From contig NC_064543.1 in NCBI RefSeq assembly GCF_023856365.1, positions 6,093,952 through 6,157,951 of the forward strand: 64,000 nucleotides of DNA, in the 5' to 3' direction. The stretch is from Brienomyrus brachyistius (Eukaryota; Chordata; Actinopteri; Osteoglossiformes; Mormyridae). Positions 12,761 through 24,413 of this stretch are shown here, in pieces. The notes beneath the pieces are model-generated. The model was not told the DNA's origin. It saw nothing but the letters and a program-made list of their open reading frames with translations, and ran no database searches. Made by a program: the position numbers and the translations under genes. Every line of letters starts with the position of its first letter. Positions within the stretch are counted from its first letter, which is position 1.

Positions 12761-15170
12761 CATGCACACGTATCCGGTCTGACCAGTTCCGGGCCGCTGG
12801 GGCACGCCGCTCCAGCACGCCGCTCCAGCACAGTGGCGATTCCTGCTCCTTCTTTATTATTTATTTATGTGGAGCCTCTAACGTCATCGATAAGACTGAC
12901 GTCAAAGCTGGTACGGGGGGAGGTCACACGGTCCCGTTCACATTGAGGGGTCGTGTACGGCCTCCGGTCACAGATCATTCTGATGATGTTCTCTCTCTCC
13001 CTCCCCCTCTCTCCCACTCCCTCCCTTCGGCGGGGCCGGGCCCACAGCTAGCATGAACGAGGCAGATACGGATGGTCCCCGTGACGGTGAGTGAACTCGC
13101 TGTCGCCCCAGCCGGGCCGGCTCTGCGCAATGCGGACGGACCCGTTCCTGGCGATGAATGGCAGGCAGTGGCGGTGGCTGCAGCTACTCTCCGCCGGGCG
13201 TGTCACTACGCGGCCACACGTGTCCCTCGGCGACATTCCACAGCACGCCTTGTTTCCATGTGCGTGTGCGTGTGTGTGTCCCGCCCTCCGACTGACGCCC
13301 ACGCCTACCTGCTTGCGTACGTGTGTGCGTGGGCCGCGTGGTGATAATTCCCTGTGTTTGGCTGTGTTGGCGCTCCTGCGTTGTTAGGCGTGTGTGTTTA
13401 TCGCCTGCGGTTCAAAGGGCCCTCTCTCTCCTGCCGTCTTTCCCGCGACCTCTGGGGGAAGGTCACCTGTCTGTCACCCTCACTCTCTCCTGGGCAGAGG
13501 CGCCCCCCAGTGGTTAGGTGACAGCCGGCTACTCTCTCGCCCCTGCAGTTTTCTCCTTTCCTGCCTTAGCGAGTGAGGAAGGCCTCCGCGGTGTCAGCAA
13601 ACCCCTGCCCAAGCAGCTGTGGGAGGCCAAGAAGGTGGGTGTGTCATCCAGGCCTGTTTACATCACCTGACCCACATGCTCGTGGCTGCACAGTGGCAGC
13701 CAATGGAAAATATGGCTTGAGGTCCCCGCCGAATGGGGATTTCCGCTCCCAAGCACGGGGCGGCGCTACCGTGGACCGAGTCCATCCCCTATCCTTTCCG
13801 TTCCAGATTCAGTCCCTGTCTTCTCGGCCCAAATCCTGTGAAGTGCCTGGAATCAGGTGAGTGCTTTCAGGTAGACCAGTGAAGTTAAACGGGGTGGTAA
13901 CCTGCGCCCAGCTTCATGATCAGAGGTGCGCTCTGATTGGCCCTGGCTACGTGACCTGAGACGTTCTCTGATTGGCCCTTCTGATTGACACGCCTATCTC
14001 AGGTTCTTTCTGTGGAATGCTGCTCTTTGGAATTGACCTGTATGTGTCTGTCTTCCTGCTCCCTTAAACATGGTCCCCCCCCATGCCCCCCAGCATTTTC
14101 CCATCTCCGGAGCAGAGCATGGGGCTCTCCCACTACCAGGGGACGCTGAACACGGGGGGGTCGCTACCAGACCTCAGCAACCTGCACTTCCCCTCCCCCC
14201 TGCCCACCCCCCTGGACCCTGAGGATGGCAGGTACCCCTCTCTGAGCGGGGGCAGCAGTACAGGCAACCTGCCGGCAGCCATGATGCACCTGGGCATCGG
14301 CACCTCACAGGGTACGTGGTGGGGCGGGCAGTGGCTGTGGTACCAGTGGGGTTATCCCAGTGCACAGTGGTGCTCTGATCTGGGGAACATCGCCATCCTT
14401 TGGGAGATGAGACTGACACATTCATTCATTCACTCATTCTTTCTGTCTGTCTGTTACGTTTTGGGGACCGAATGATCCCACAAAATGATAAAAGCCTGTT
14501 ATTTCGATGTTGTGGGACCATTTTTCTGGTCTCCATAAGGATGACGTCAAGTTTATAAAAACTGCAATCAAAAATCTGAAAATGCCAAAAGTCTGGTATT
14601 TTGTTTGGTTACTTATGGTTAAGGTTAGGGCTGGGTGGGGGTTAAGGGTGTCATAGTTGGGATTAGGGTTTTGCCCACAGAAATAAATGGACCCACAAAG
14701 ATACGAGTACAGGTTTGTGTGTGTGTGTGTGTGTGCGTGTCTGTGTGTGTGCGTCTGTGTGTGTCTGTGCGTGTGTGTCTGTGTGTGTCTGTGCGTGTGT
14801 GTGTGTGTGTGTGTGTCTGTGCGTGTGTGTGTGTGTGTGTGTGTCTGTGTGTGCGTGTGTGTGTGTGTGTCTGTGTGTGCGTGTGTCTGTGTGTGCGTGT
14901 GTGCGTGTGTCTGTGTGTCTGTCTGTGTCTGTGTGCGTGTGTGTGTGCGTGTGTGTGTGTGTGTCTGTGCGTGTGTGTGTGTCTGTGTGTGCGTGTGTCT
15001 GTGTGTCTGTCTGTGTCTGTGTCTGTCTGTCTGTGTCTGTGTGCGTCTGTGTCTGTGTGCGTCTGTGCGTGTGTGTGTGTGTGTGTGTCTGTGTGTGTGT
15101 GTGTCTGTGTGTGTGTGTGTCTGTGTGTGTGTGTGTCTGTGTGTGTGTGTCTGTGTCTGTGTGTGTGTGT

Positions 15171-15209
<39 letters not shown>

Positions 15210-15268
15210 TGTGTGTGTGTGTGTGTGTGTGTCTGTGTGTGTGTGTCTGTGTGTGTGTCTGTGTGTGT

Positions 15269-15305
<37 letters not shown>

Positions 15306-18052
15306 TGTGTGTGTGTGTCTGTGTGTGTGTGTGTGTGTGTCTGTGTGTGTGTGTGTGTCTGTGTGTGTGTCTGTGTGTGTGTGTGTGTGTGTCTGCCCGC
15401 CCTGCATTCAGTCTCTCTCCCTCTCTTCATCCTCCTCCCCACCCATGCTGCAGGTCTCTCATCCTCCCTGAGTAATCCCTCCATCCACTCGTCCCTGCGG
15501 CTCTCCTCGCTCTCCGCCTCCCCCCCGGGGGCCCTGAACAGCTCACCTCGGCGCCGGCCTGCCCCCGTCAGCCCCCTCACCCTGTCCCCCGGTTCGGAGC
15601 CGCGCAGGAGCTTGGGCAAGCCCCTGTCCCCCACCATGTCCCCGTCCCTGTCCCCCATCACCCAAGTGAGCGCCCGCGGCGGGCGTCCGTCGCCATGCCC
15701 ATTCTCTGTTTGCGCGGCTGCGGGGCCCCACGTCATCGCTAATGCCCGCCGTCTGTCTTATCGCTTTCTCCAGGGGGTTGCCTTGGACACCTGCAGGTTG
15801 CCGATGGAGCCGCCCCCCCCCTACCCCATGTACAAACAGTCCCACCCGGCGGTGCAGCAGAGCTCACAACGCACCGTGCAGGCCATGTCCCCACTCTCCA
15901 ACCTCCAGCTGGACTTCAACTCCAGCAGCGTGAGTTCCGTGCCCCTGAAACGGCCGCAGCAGTCAGGTAGAGACAGTGATGGCCTCCAGGGGGCGCCGCC
16001 ACTTATGTTGCTTTTCCAGTGTAATATGGGAACCGATACGCATCAAAAAAGAGAAACTACTTACAAGCAGCTTCCGGCATGATTCCATCTCGCTTAGTAA
16101 AGGCGCTGCCAGCTTTGGAGATGACAGTGGCGTAGAGCCGAAGAGACGCTTATTTACTGTTCACACGGTGTACGTCGTGATTTACTACGTCGTGATTTAC
16201 TATGTGCTAACGTCCACCGGCAAGGCTCTGAGAATCGCTGCTTCGTGTTAGCGTGGAATGCTAGCGGAATTAGCCTCAGCCGGCGGAAATCTGCATCACG
16301 ACTCCATTCCGTTCGGCTGTTCCGTAGTGCTTACTGGAAACGTTCCGAATTACTGGAAGTGCATTACTGTGTCACGACGAATGATATACAGAATGCATTG
16401 TGGGTGGCAGTGGAAAAGCACCAATAGAAACCGTGAGAGTGATGAACTGGCCCGGCTTCACCTTAGGCTGCCGTCTCAGACGTGCTGGACGGCCCTCGCT
16501 GGTCCCCGCACTGCGGTCCCCAAGGCGGCACGTTTAACCTGGAACTCTGTTCCCGGCAGCAGAACAACATGGCGAGCTTCTTTAACGACCCCTTCATGGA
16601 GCCGCAGGGTCCCGGCTGCCAGTCCCAGTCCAAGGCTCTGTCGTATCAGGTTGGTGACCTTCGCCCTGCCCTCTCGCCGCCGCGCTCCGGGACGGACCCT
16701 AAACCCAGGCCTTGTCCTCCACAGCTCGAGCAGTTCAGCATGCTTGACTGTGGGATGGGCTCTGTGGGAGGAGCCTCCTGCCTGGACCCCGGCTCCAGTC
16801 TCTACTACTCCCAGGCAGCCCTGATGGGTTTGGACAGTGGCCAGAGCAACCTGCAGGAGTCGCTGCAGAGCAGGCAGAACATGCTTTACTCCAACTGCGG
16901 CGGAGGCGTGCCCAACATCATCCTGACAGGTATGGGGGCGGGGCCTAGGCCTTATTGGTGGACGGAGAGGCATTATTTTAAAGCTCATTTTCACTGTTCA
17001 TAATTTTATTTTTGGGATCTGCTAGGATATATTTTCGTAGTTCTGTGTTCCAAAAACTTTGTTTATCTTATGCTGTAAATCTCTATTCAGTCTCTCTAAT
17101 GCTCTTAGAGCTTTAAACCCCACCCCCGATGAGCCCATTGTGCTCTGATTGGTCAGTTTGCCCTACATGTTCCGCCCCAGTTTTGCAGTAAGTAGACGGA
17201 TCTTTGCTGGTATGTGGCCAGTAAGGATCGTGTTACAAGGTAACCTCACCACAGGACCACACCATTCGCAACTTTTTTCAGGGACATGTTCACACCGCAG
17301 ATTTAATCGCAATTTAATCCCCAAAGCAACAAACCCATAACTAAAAAAAAACATCTTTATCCTCCATTGTTTTGCCATAGCAGTTTGTGAAATTGTGTGG
17401 GAAGTTTAACCTCCAAGCTTTTCACGTCTCCCTTGCTCATTTAACGGAAAGGTCCCAGTTCCTGTTGTGTGGCCAGGAGCTACAAAAGTTCCTGGTAGAG
17501 ACCTGGGTCCAGGGACTTCTAAACTGGGTCCAGGTTCCAGAACTTTGGGGTGATTGTGCATCGTGTCATTGAAGTAAGGGCTGGAATACCAAGGCGTTTC
17601 AGGCAGATTAGAGGACAGTGGTTTGTGTAGTGAGAGTCGCTCCCTTTGCCATGTACTTTGGGCCTTTTTTGGGATTTTTCAGACTGTTTACATGCACATA
17701 AAGCTATATAACTCACCAAAGGAAATGGGGAAAATGTAACTTTGGAAGTAGTGGGAGGCTGGCTTCAGAACCCCTTGGTGGCTGGGATTATTATGGGCTG
17801 CCGTCCATCTTAGCCCACTTTCCCCTTGACTGTGTCCCCTCTGCAGACGACTCGAACCCGAGCCAATCCAAGGACATCAGCAGGGCTCTGTCGGCCGTGC
17901 CGGAGTGCTTCGACTCAGAGGGCGGCTTCCCGCTGGAGGACGAGCTGCGGATCGAGCCGCTCAGCCTGGATGGGCTCAGCATGCTGAGTGACCCGGACAT
18001 GGTCCTGCCAGACCCGTCTGTGGAAGACAGCTTCCGCAGCGACCGGCTCTGA
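2928..18052 (+). CDS. crtc3: CREB-regulated transcription coactivator 3 (5' partial; exon 1 outside window)
   Basis: CRTC3 is a CREB coactivator, held in the cytoplasm by SIK/AMPK phosphorylation and 14-3-3 binding and released to the nucleus by cAMP/calcineurin. Fourteen exons join in frame: 2928-3038, 4322-4450, 8429-8490, 11293-11355, 11768-11871, 13048-13086, 13570-13634, 13807-13856, 14094-14311, 15454-15665, 15774-15929, 16560-16649, 16725-16929, 17847-18052 (stop TGA). They encode 569 residues; with the missing exon this approaches the human length of about 619. Visible landmarks are [23 protein letters not shown], the regulatory site RTNSDSALH (Ser codon 11775-11777), the second 14-3-3 site [10 protein letters not shown] (Ser codon 13834-13836), [29 protein letters not shown], and the acidic C-terminal activation domain with [23 protein letters not shown] and IEPLSLDGL favour CRTC3 over CRTC1/2, as does the 15q26.1-type neighbourhood. 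The second intron is AT-AC. The donor at 15930 is chosen over one at 15967 because only it keeps the next exon in frame. Confidence 0.95.
4265..4320 (+). repeat. CT-rich polypyrimidine tract before crtc3 exon 4322-4450
   Basis: A run of TCTCTCTC and CCCT motifs leads directly into the acceptor at 4320-4321. It acts as the polypyrimidine tract of that 3' splice site and is also a low-complexity microsatellite. Confidence 0.7.
5817..6881. repeat. 48-bp minisatellite, about 22 copies
   Basis: A GC-rich 48-bp unit beginning GCGTGCCG and containing GGGAGGCCTGACAGCTG is repeated head to tail about 22 times. Variant sites include GAAG or GGGG after GCC, CGTTGTGG or CGTTGCGG, and CAGCTGG or CAGCTGC. 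One copy near 6640 lacks one G. A two-unit block at about 6300-6395 recurs identically at about 6540-6635, five units later, so blocks of units have been copied. Because 48 is divisible by three and the unit has no stop in several frames, long open frames appear on both strands; they are by-products. The array lies inside the AT-AC intron of crtc3. Confidence 0.97.
7105..7224. repeat. (TG)n microsatellite
   Basis: A nearly pure TG dinucleotide run to about 7192, with one TT interruption, grades into TGCGCG-containing alternating purine/pyrimidine sequence. It lies in the AT-AC intron of crtc3. Confidence 0.95.
8491..11292 (+). other. crtc3: crtc3 intron between exons 8429-8490 and 11293-11355
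   Basis: No exon is recognisable. The stretch holds several C and G homopolymers (listed separately at 10471-10870) and short unrelated open frames. The CRTC reading frame continues directly from the upstream exon (NSWRR) to the downstream one ([15 protein letters not shown]), so nothing coding is needed in between. Confidence 0.75.
10471..10870. repeat. cluster of long G and C homopolymers
   Basis: C13 at 10471-10483 is followed by G16 at 10631-10646, G16 at 10736-10751 and G15 at 10856-10870. The three G runs are spaced about 105 and 120 bp apart. The sequence between them is not an obvious tandem repeat. Runs of this kind can form G-quadruplexes and are prone to length error in sequencing, so exact lengths are uncertain. 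Confidence 0.85.
12441..12560. repeat. 20-bp CT-rich tandem repeat
   Basis: Five perfect head-to-tail copies of a 20-bp unit (GCTCACTCTCC followed by CTCTCTCCA) occur at 12441-12540, then a decaying sixth copy and further CT-rich sequence to about 12650. It lies in a crtc3 intron. Confidence 0.95.
12721..12758. repeat. (CA)19 microsatellite
   Basis: A pure CA dinucleotide run in the crtc3 intron between exons 11768-11871 and 13048-13086. Confidence 0.95.
14458..14712. repeat. interspersed repeat preceding the TG array
   Basis: The sequence begins TTTTGGGGACCGAATGATCCCACAAAATGATAAA in pieces, then has a second inverted GGGACCA/TGGTCTCC motif, then GGTTAAGGTTAGGG and GGGATTAGGGTT. This resembles a common fish interspersed repeat in which a GTCCCCACAA-type palindrome precedes degenerate TTAGGG-like motifs and a TG microsatellite. 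I recognise the pattern but cannot name the family. Confidence 0.5.
14715..15394. repeat. 680-bp compound (TG)n/(TC)TG microsatellite
   Basis: TG dinucleotides are interrupted by TCTG and GCGTG variants over about 680 bp. The array ends 60 bp before the crtc3 exon at 15454. Long open frames of Cys/Val and His/Thr repeats on the two strands are artefacts of the array. Confidence 0.97.
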
Positions 18053-20575
18053 GTTGACGCGCGCTCTTGTGTGCGATGACCTGGCTGCTTTGTGAATGAA
18101 TCTCTGTCTGATCCGCTCAGTGTGCGGATTAGTGCATCAACACACTCTGTACACAGCAGCTAAACTGGCCCAGGCTCTTGGTTCTGGCAATTCGATCCCC
18201 AACGTATTTCATTTGGACGGAGCCGTTCGGTGTCCCTGGTGAGGTACACACACACACGCAGGTGGAGGAATAGTCCTTTGGGGCTGCCCCGATTCTGCTC
18301 GATCACGGGACACAGCGTCTCGGTACTTCTCGTACTTCTAAAATAACGGCCGCATCGCATGCCGAGACCTCTGCTGCACCCAAACCGTCCTCTCGCATAA
18401 CCTGTCCTGCCCCCTGCTGGCTGAACTCGGGTAGAAGATGGACAAGAGCCACGTGTTCCGGTGGTCCACAGGTCCCATGTCTCACCAGCACCAGCAGGGC
18501 TTAGAAGAATGTGGCAGGACCTGAATCGAGCTTGGAGGTCGTAACTAGGCCTGCGTACTAAGATCTGCGAAAGAAATTACAGCTACCAGCCATCGTTTCC
18601 CAGCTAAAAGAATTTCTAATTTCACAACAAGATGAGGCAAAAAAAAAAGTAATTTGCAAGTGAAAAAGGCTATTTCTGTACAGAGTGTTATTTTTGCATA
18701 TATATTTTGTTAAAATGTTTGCCTGTAACACCTTTACAGTCTACTTCGAATGTATTTTTACAACCGGCAAAAAAGGGCAAGCTGTTTACAATTGAAAAAT
18801 GAAAAAATGATACCTAGTGTTTTCTTGGAGTTTCTAGGGCAGTTTTGATATAACAATTTAAAGGAACTTCTTTTAATTGTGTCGTCTGCTTGTCTTGTCT
18901 GAGTAGGTGTGGCTCCGATTCCACCCCCCAGACTCGCCGTGCCGGGAGGGTGCAAACCTTGCTATGCATGAGAGGGGCACTGCGCTGGGGCAGGAAGGAC
19001 TTGTACCCCAAACTAAGCGATTTTACTCCTTATGCTGTTAGTATATATCTATCTATATACCATATATATTTCTGATTTTTACACAGCTGTGGTATCACTG
19101 CTTACACCGCATCACACACTTTGTGTTCAGAGTGCAGTATCGCGCCTCTCTCTCCTCGTGGGAGATGCAGAGACTGTCTGCCTGCCAGTTTTTAATGTAA
19201 TGTGAAAGTCCCGGTCTTCATCAAAATCAATGGTTTTCAATAAAACCATAGCTTTATTCCCCATACAGTTGGAGCCACTTTTTGTGACTTAGGGCTTAAT
19301 AAATTAAAAGCCAAATAAATAGAGTTTAAGGCTTCCTATTAGGACAATTATATTTGAAACCTTTTTAAATAGTGCTACTGAGATCATTTTTTAATCTTGG
19401 AGATGTAGCTCTTCAGCGCCTCCTGGTGTCCACTGTCTGTTAGGACAGTTCTGCCACTACTGTGTGCCCGTTAAGGGACTGCGTTGATATTGTGGCAGAA
19501 TCTGAACCCGTTTTACACTGAAGGGATTAAAAGTAAAAATCAGAAACAGAAGTGAGCAGATCAGGCGGTGGAATTACAGACCATTTGGGATGTCAGAAGA
19601 CTTGTTTACAGCGTGACATTCCTCTCACTTCTAGGGAAAATGTATGCAGTTGATTGGAGTAGCCATCGGTTTTAATGGCTTTACAAATGAGCATTCAGAG
19701 TTGTGCATTTTCAGCGAGTTCGTATGTCACATGAGACAGGTTAATACTGAGCTGGAGTGAAACCCCCACCCATCGACGTAGCGACTCTGTCTGCTCTCAC
19801 AGGTGGGTGGGGTGTTAAGTGAGATTGTCCACCAGTGCTGCGGTCTAAGCTGTGGATGTTATGGCAGACGCTGACAGACGGCTTGCTGCCTTCCTGGGGG
19901 GAGGTTTATTGTTATTTTCTTGTTGTTTCATTGTCTTTTACTGACGATGGTTTAGGTGGTCAGTCAGCTTGAGTCCCAGTTTTTCTCTCTTCGCTTCCCA
20001 AACTTGTTGTTTTTAAGGTCTGGTTTCCTGTTGTGGAATGTTCCCCTAAATGCCACCCAATTCTGATTTGATGTTGTTAAACCTTTACAATAATAATTCT
20101 CTCCCACCCTATATTTGCCCCCCCCCCCCCCCCCCCCCAAACTCAGGCAGAGATCCTGCTCTATCGCCCCCCCTTTCTCTCGCCTTACTCTGCTGAACTT
20201 TAAGCCCCAGTACCCACTCTGTGACCTTCCACTTCCTTGTCTTGGTCTGCTATCTCTGGGTCCTTACAATTGCTATGACGGCCTTTCATTATTGCTGGTA
20301 GTACTCTTACCGTCATCCCTTTGGTTCTAGAAGGAATTTCCTGTCCCTTGTTTTGTACTGTGTTATGTTTCTAGTTTTCTTTTAAAACAATGTACAGTTC
20401 TATTATTTAAATAATGTCTCTTGTCCACTAGTGTTACTTTTTTTTGTAATGTCATTTAAGTCTTTCTTTTTCAGATATTAAAGTTTTAATACACAAAGCA
20501 TTTGGATTGTGATATGTTATAGTGCTTAACTTTGATTTAATATAAACAATAAAAATATATACGCAGAACTTTAAA
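18053..20575 (+). other. crtc3: crtc3 3' UTR (extent inferred)
   Basis: Downstream of the crtc3 stop the sequence has no coding exon. It becomes AT-rich with ATTTA-type elements, and it contains several poly(A) signals and a C21 run at 20118-20138. Signals are AATAAA at 19239-19244 and 19298-19303, ATTAAA at 20477-20482 and AATAAA at 20548-20553. A long 3' UTR of about 2.5 kb with alternative ends is an inference from signal positions; there is no transcript evidence. Confidence 0.5.
20548..20553 (+). terminator. crtc3: distal poly(A) signal candidate of crtc3
   Basis: AATAAA lies in an AT-rich context, 71 bp after an ATTAAA at 20477-20482, with T-rich sequence following. Proximal candidates are at 19239 and 19298. 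Which one is used cannot be told from sequence alone. Confidence 0.45.
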
Positions 20576-23114
20576 TGTGTCTTTTTCCCATCTCTGATTT
20601 AGCTGTCGTTGTAGTTCCCGTTTTGGACAGCAGAGGGGCCTCTTACCCCTAATACGCCGCTCGAAGAGGAGAGACGCACGATATCCCGTCGCATAATTTG
20701 AAAAGTCAGCTTTTCATTTTCACAGTATAACTCTGCCAGAGGCGACGTCAGCCTTTATTAATAAGTGCTGAAGGATGCACTTTTAAATTTATGGATGGGA
20801 TTATAATTGTCACCAAAACTATTTCACTATGATTTACATATTTGAAGCCACTAGGTCTTATTGCACTTTCTCTAACTACCTCCATTAACAGAAGAACATT
20901 TGTAAGTGAAGTTTGACAATAAAGACACCAAAATCCCCAGTTTATTGTTATCCGCAGAGGTTTCTTTCTATATGATTAATATTCTCAGATTTGTATGGCC
21001 ATCAGGAATGACCGCAAACCGTTTCTGCGATGGAAACTCCAACGTGCGTCAGGTGACGATGAATCTGCGGGCGGTTAGCGCTGTTCTACCTGAACCGAAG
21101 TGGCGGAGCCGGGAGGAAGCCGAGGCAGAGGGTTTACTTCTGTTATTACCCCCAGACTGCTAGAAGATGGAGTTCTATTGCAATTCCTCTTTGTAATGTT
21201 TGTGGAAGTTGATCCAAAGGAATTGTTAGTGGCACGTTTAAAGGGCCCCGTTCTGCCTGTGCGCGCGCACTCTTTAATTTAACGGTAAAGAGCAGCAGTT
21301 TGATCCGGACCGACTTCCTCCGCCTGTTCTGTTCTGATTTCTTTGTACTTAATAGGCTGTGGATGCCGTTCTGTACGAGTCCCCTCACTAAATCTTAGAT
21401 GTGTTCCTTGTTAAGCTTTTTTTTTTTTAATGAGCTCTTGGTATGTTTCTGTCGACAGTGGGTCTACATGAAAATACATGTTTTTCCAAAAACACATAAT
21501 TTCCTTGTGCGGTTTCTGTTTTACCACATCACTCGTTCCATGGTATTTAGTGCTTCTATGGCCATGATTGCTAATGGCTTCCCTGGTCACCTTTAAAACA
21601 TATTTTTGGGTGAGCACCTCGGCACAGCGCATGGATTCATGGCTTTTAGGAGCTGTTGGGGTATGGAGGCTGGAGGTCTTTGTAACCTCGGTTTATGCTC
21701 TATAGATGGGGAATATGGCTATGGAATGAATGACAGGAACATCTGTCCGGAAGCCTGAAATGTGGCTGCAGTGTTTCGGAGGGAAGAGTCGGCAGCCCCA
21801 TCATGGCGGACGTGCCTGGATGCACGGAACAGCCAACGGATCTCGACCACATTCGAATAACAGGGATTCCATGCCGCTCGTTCGCTCCTTTCTCTGCGGA
21901 TATTTGTCTGACGACGACAAGCCTGTTATTCCGTTTGGCTCATGCTATAACAATGAGCCGGATGGCAGAACATAAGGTGTGAGACCCCAGACCAGCTGAT
22001 CTGCGCCAGGACGAGCCCTGAGACGGGGGTGATGACACCACCCCACACAGCGGTAACATGTGGCTAATTTTACCTTTCGGTCTTTTAGTCCAGTTAGTCG
22101 GCCCCCTTGGTTTGAACACCCGCGCTTTTTCGTTTGTCCATCGCCTGATTTACATTCCCTTTATTGGCCGGGTCAGTGCGTTCATCCCCCTACCACTTTT
22201 ACGATAAGGGATCAAGGGTAATGCTTATATTATTTTTGTCGTTGACTCGGACACGAAGCTGCAGATTATTCATTTCCAGGAACACATTCATCTGAGGCAG
22301 TGTGTGCCAAAGGCCGTCCGTTGGAATTGACGTATGGAATGTGATCGTTATTTTCAAGCAAAACACATGAATGTCTGGTTTTATTAAAATTAAAATGAAA
22401 CTACACAATGCAGAGTGATTGGTACAAAAAAAAAAAAAAACAGTTAAAATAATGGTTCTTTGTATGGCGAGATGAGAGACATTCCTGGGGGATGTTTTGT
22501 AGAATGAATATGGAAGCTTACATAAAACCTCAGTCTTCGGAAAAGGTAAGAAAGTACTGTCCAATTACGTCTTAATGCTGTTTGATTGTGGCCTCCCGTC
22601 TCCCAGTTTAGTCCCCAATATGTGGCACTCTGGCAGAACTTCCTGGAAAAACCCAAAACCCAGTGTTGCCGAGGCAACCACACAAGCTTCCATGCCACAA
22701 GCACCCAGGCATGCTGCCCCCCTTACACTGGAGCATCATCGCTTCTGATCCAATCAAAATAGATTCTAATTTCTGCCCTTTGCAGGATCTGCACACCTTT
22801 CCCGGACTGGAGAGGCAGCCAGTTACTGGGTCTTGTCAGCCCCCAGAACTTGAACTGGCACCATATTCGCTTGTGTGATATGCAGTGCTGTGGAGATTCC
22901 TCCCACGTCTCCATGACATTCTTTCCATTCTTTTGCTGACACCAGGTGTTGTGCAGCTGGAATAAGGCATCGCCTCTCTTCCAGCATTAAAAATAGGGCT
23001 GAGGGGTTTCCACAAGGTGTAATCATCACAGCATCGCAAGTGCATCTGTTGCATCAAATAAGGCGATCGCAACCCAAGTGGCGCCTGTTTAACACCAGGA
23101 CATTCAGCTTGTGG

Positions 23115-23329
23115 GAGTTTTACTTACACAAAAATGTTCTGAGGGCAAAACAAAAAATGATTGGTTCAGGAAACTAACCTAGTGCAGGTAGGACCAAGAT
23201 ATCTGATTGGGTGGTCCCATCTCCTCCAGTTGTTTGGATGCACCTTCTCTACAATCTGATTGGTTATCTCTCTGAACCGATCTCTTTTTTTTGTTCTGCC
23301 CTCAGAACATTTTTGTGTGAGTAAAACTC
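23115..23329. mobile_element. miniature inverted-repeat element (MITE-like)
   Basis: The left end reads GAGTTTTACTTACACAAAAA and continues TGTTCTGAGGGCA. The right end carries the reverse complement (GTTCTGCCCTCAGAACA, then TTTTTGTGTGAGTAAAACTC). Arms are about 40 bp with few mismatches, and weaker pairing extends inward (ATTGGTTCAG against CTGAACCGAT). There is no coding capacity. It is a non-autonomous DNA transposon remnant; a target-site duplication was not obvious. Confidence 0.75.
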
Positions 23330-24413
23330 AAATGAGGGGATGTTGAGGTTTCAGTGCCCCCTGCAGCTGGGGGGGCCTCACATCACAGCTTCCTGCTACA
23401 CTAACCTAAACGCAGCGGCAAAATACTTGTGCTACTTCACCCGCGGGGCCCTTTGGTCCACCTCATCAGTCACAAAATCCGTACATCTTCACTCAAATGG
23501 CGGGGGGGGGGGGGGCAGAGCGGACATCCGTATGGAGGGGGGGTAAAAGAAACATTTAGATAAAACCCTCTGTAGGTCACGCACGGAGCAGAAGCGCCTG
23601 AGGTTAGTCTTGCAGAGGGTGGGGGGTGACTGCATGATCCTGTCCAACACACCATCTTCCATATTAACTGCTGCTCTCTCGTGTGGCGCAGCTGCCCCCT
23701 CTGTGTACAGCCCCTGGCTTATTTACAGCTTGTTTACATTTCAGCCACTGGGTGGAGGAGGACTTTTGCATCTGTGCCACCCCCCTCCATTAGACATAAA
23801 TCCTCATCTTTAAAGTGGCCCCCCCACAGAGATCCTCCCAGAGGCTTCAGTGCTCTTACCATTTCTTAACATCTCCTCCCATCTGCTCTTAGTAAATTAT
23901 TGCTGTGTTTGTCTTTTACCAAAAGGCCTGCACTCTACAGCTAAGAGCACGGTCTGAATGTCCCACAACTGCTCACGAACCCCCCCTCCCCACGAGCCTC
24001 CCGCACACAGGTACAGGCACCAGGACCCCCAGAAGCCAGTAGGACACCTTCCAGGATGGCAGAGGCTTGGAGACAATTCAATAGATTAGGTGGGTGGACA
24101 CAGACAGATTAATTCTTAATGGACCCCAAGAGAAAAGGGCATCAAGCCAATGAGTTTAACCTCGCTAGAAAAGGAGGTCAGTAAACTAAAGTTTTTGGTA
24201 GTTAAATGTGGTTACTCTCTTTTACAACTTAATTAAGGGGAGGCGGGGGGTGGGGGGGGTAGGTGAGGTATGTATCTGGCTTAATCCCATCTGTCATGGA
24301 TACAGAAACTGTTTAAAAGAGGTTTTTGTTTTTAAAACAAATTGTGCCTGTATTGTTACTTATTAAGGGAAAGCAACAGAAACATGAGTTCTAACAAAAC
24401 AATGCTGATTTTA

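Noticed and set aside
14613..14670. TTAGGG-like motifs suggesting an interstitial telomere
   Set aside because: Only a few scattered, degenerate motifs occur (GGTTAGGG, GATTAGGG), and the same arrangement is typical of an interspersed fish repeat.
14625..16082. Long Cys/Val and His/Thr open frames, up to 455 residues
   Set aside because: These are translations of the TG/CA microsatellite. The only real coding parts here are the crtc3 exons at 15454-15665 and 15774-15929.
16160..16420. Possible inverted-repeat element in the crtc3 intron before exon 16560
   Set aside because: There is a 15-bp direct duplication (TACGTCGTGATTTAC) and weak complementarity to about 15990-16020, but the pairing is too poor to call an element.
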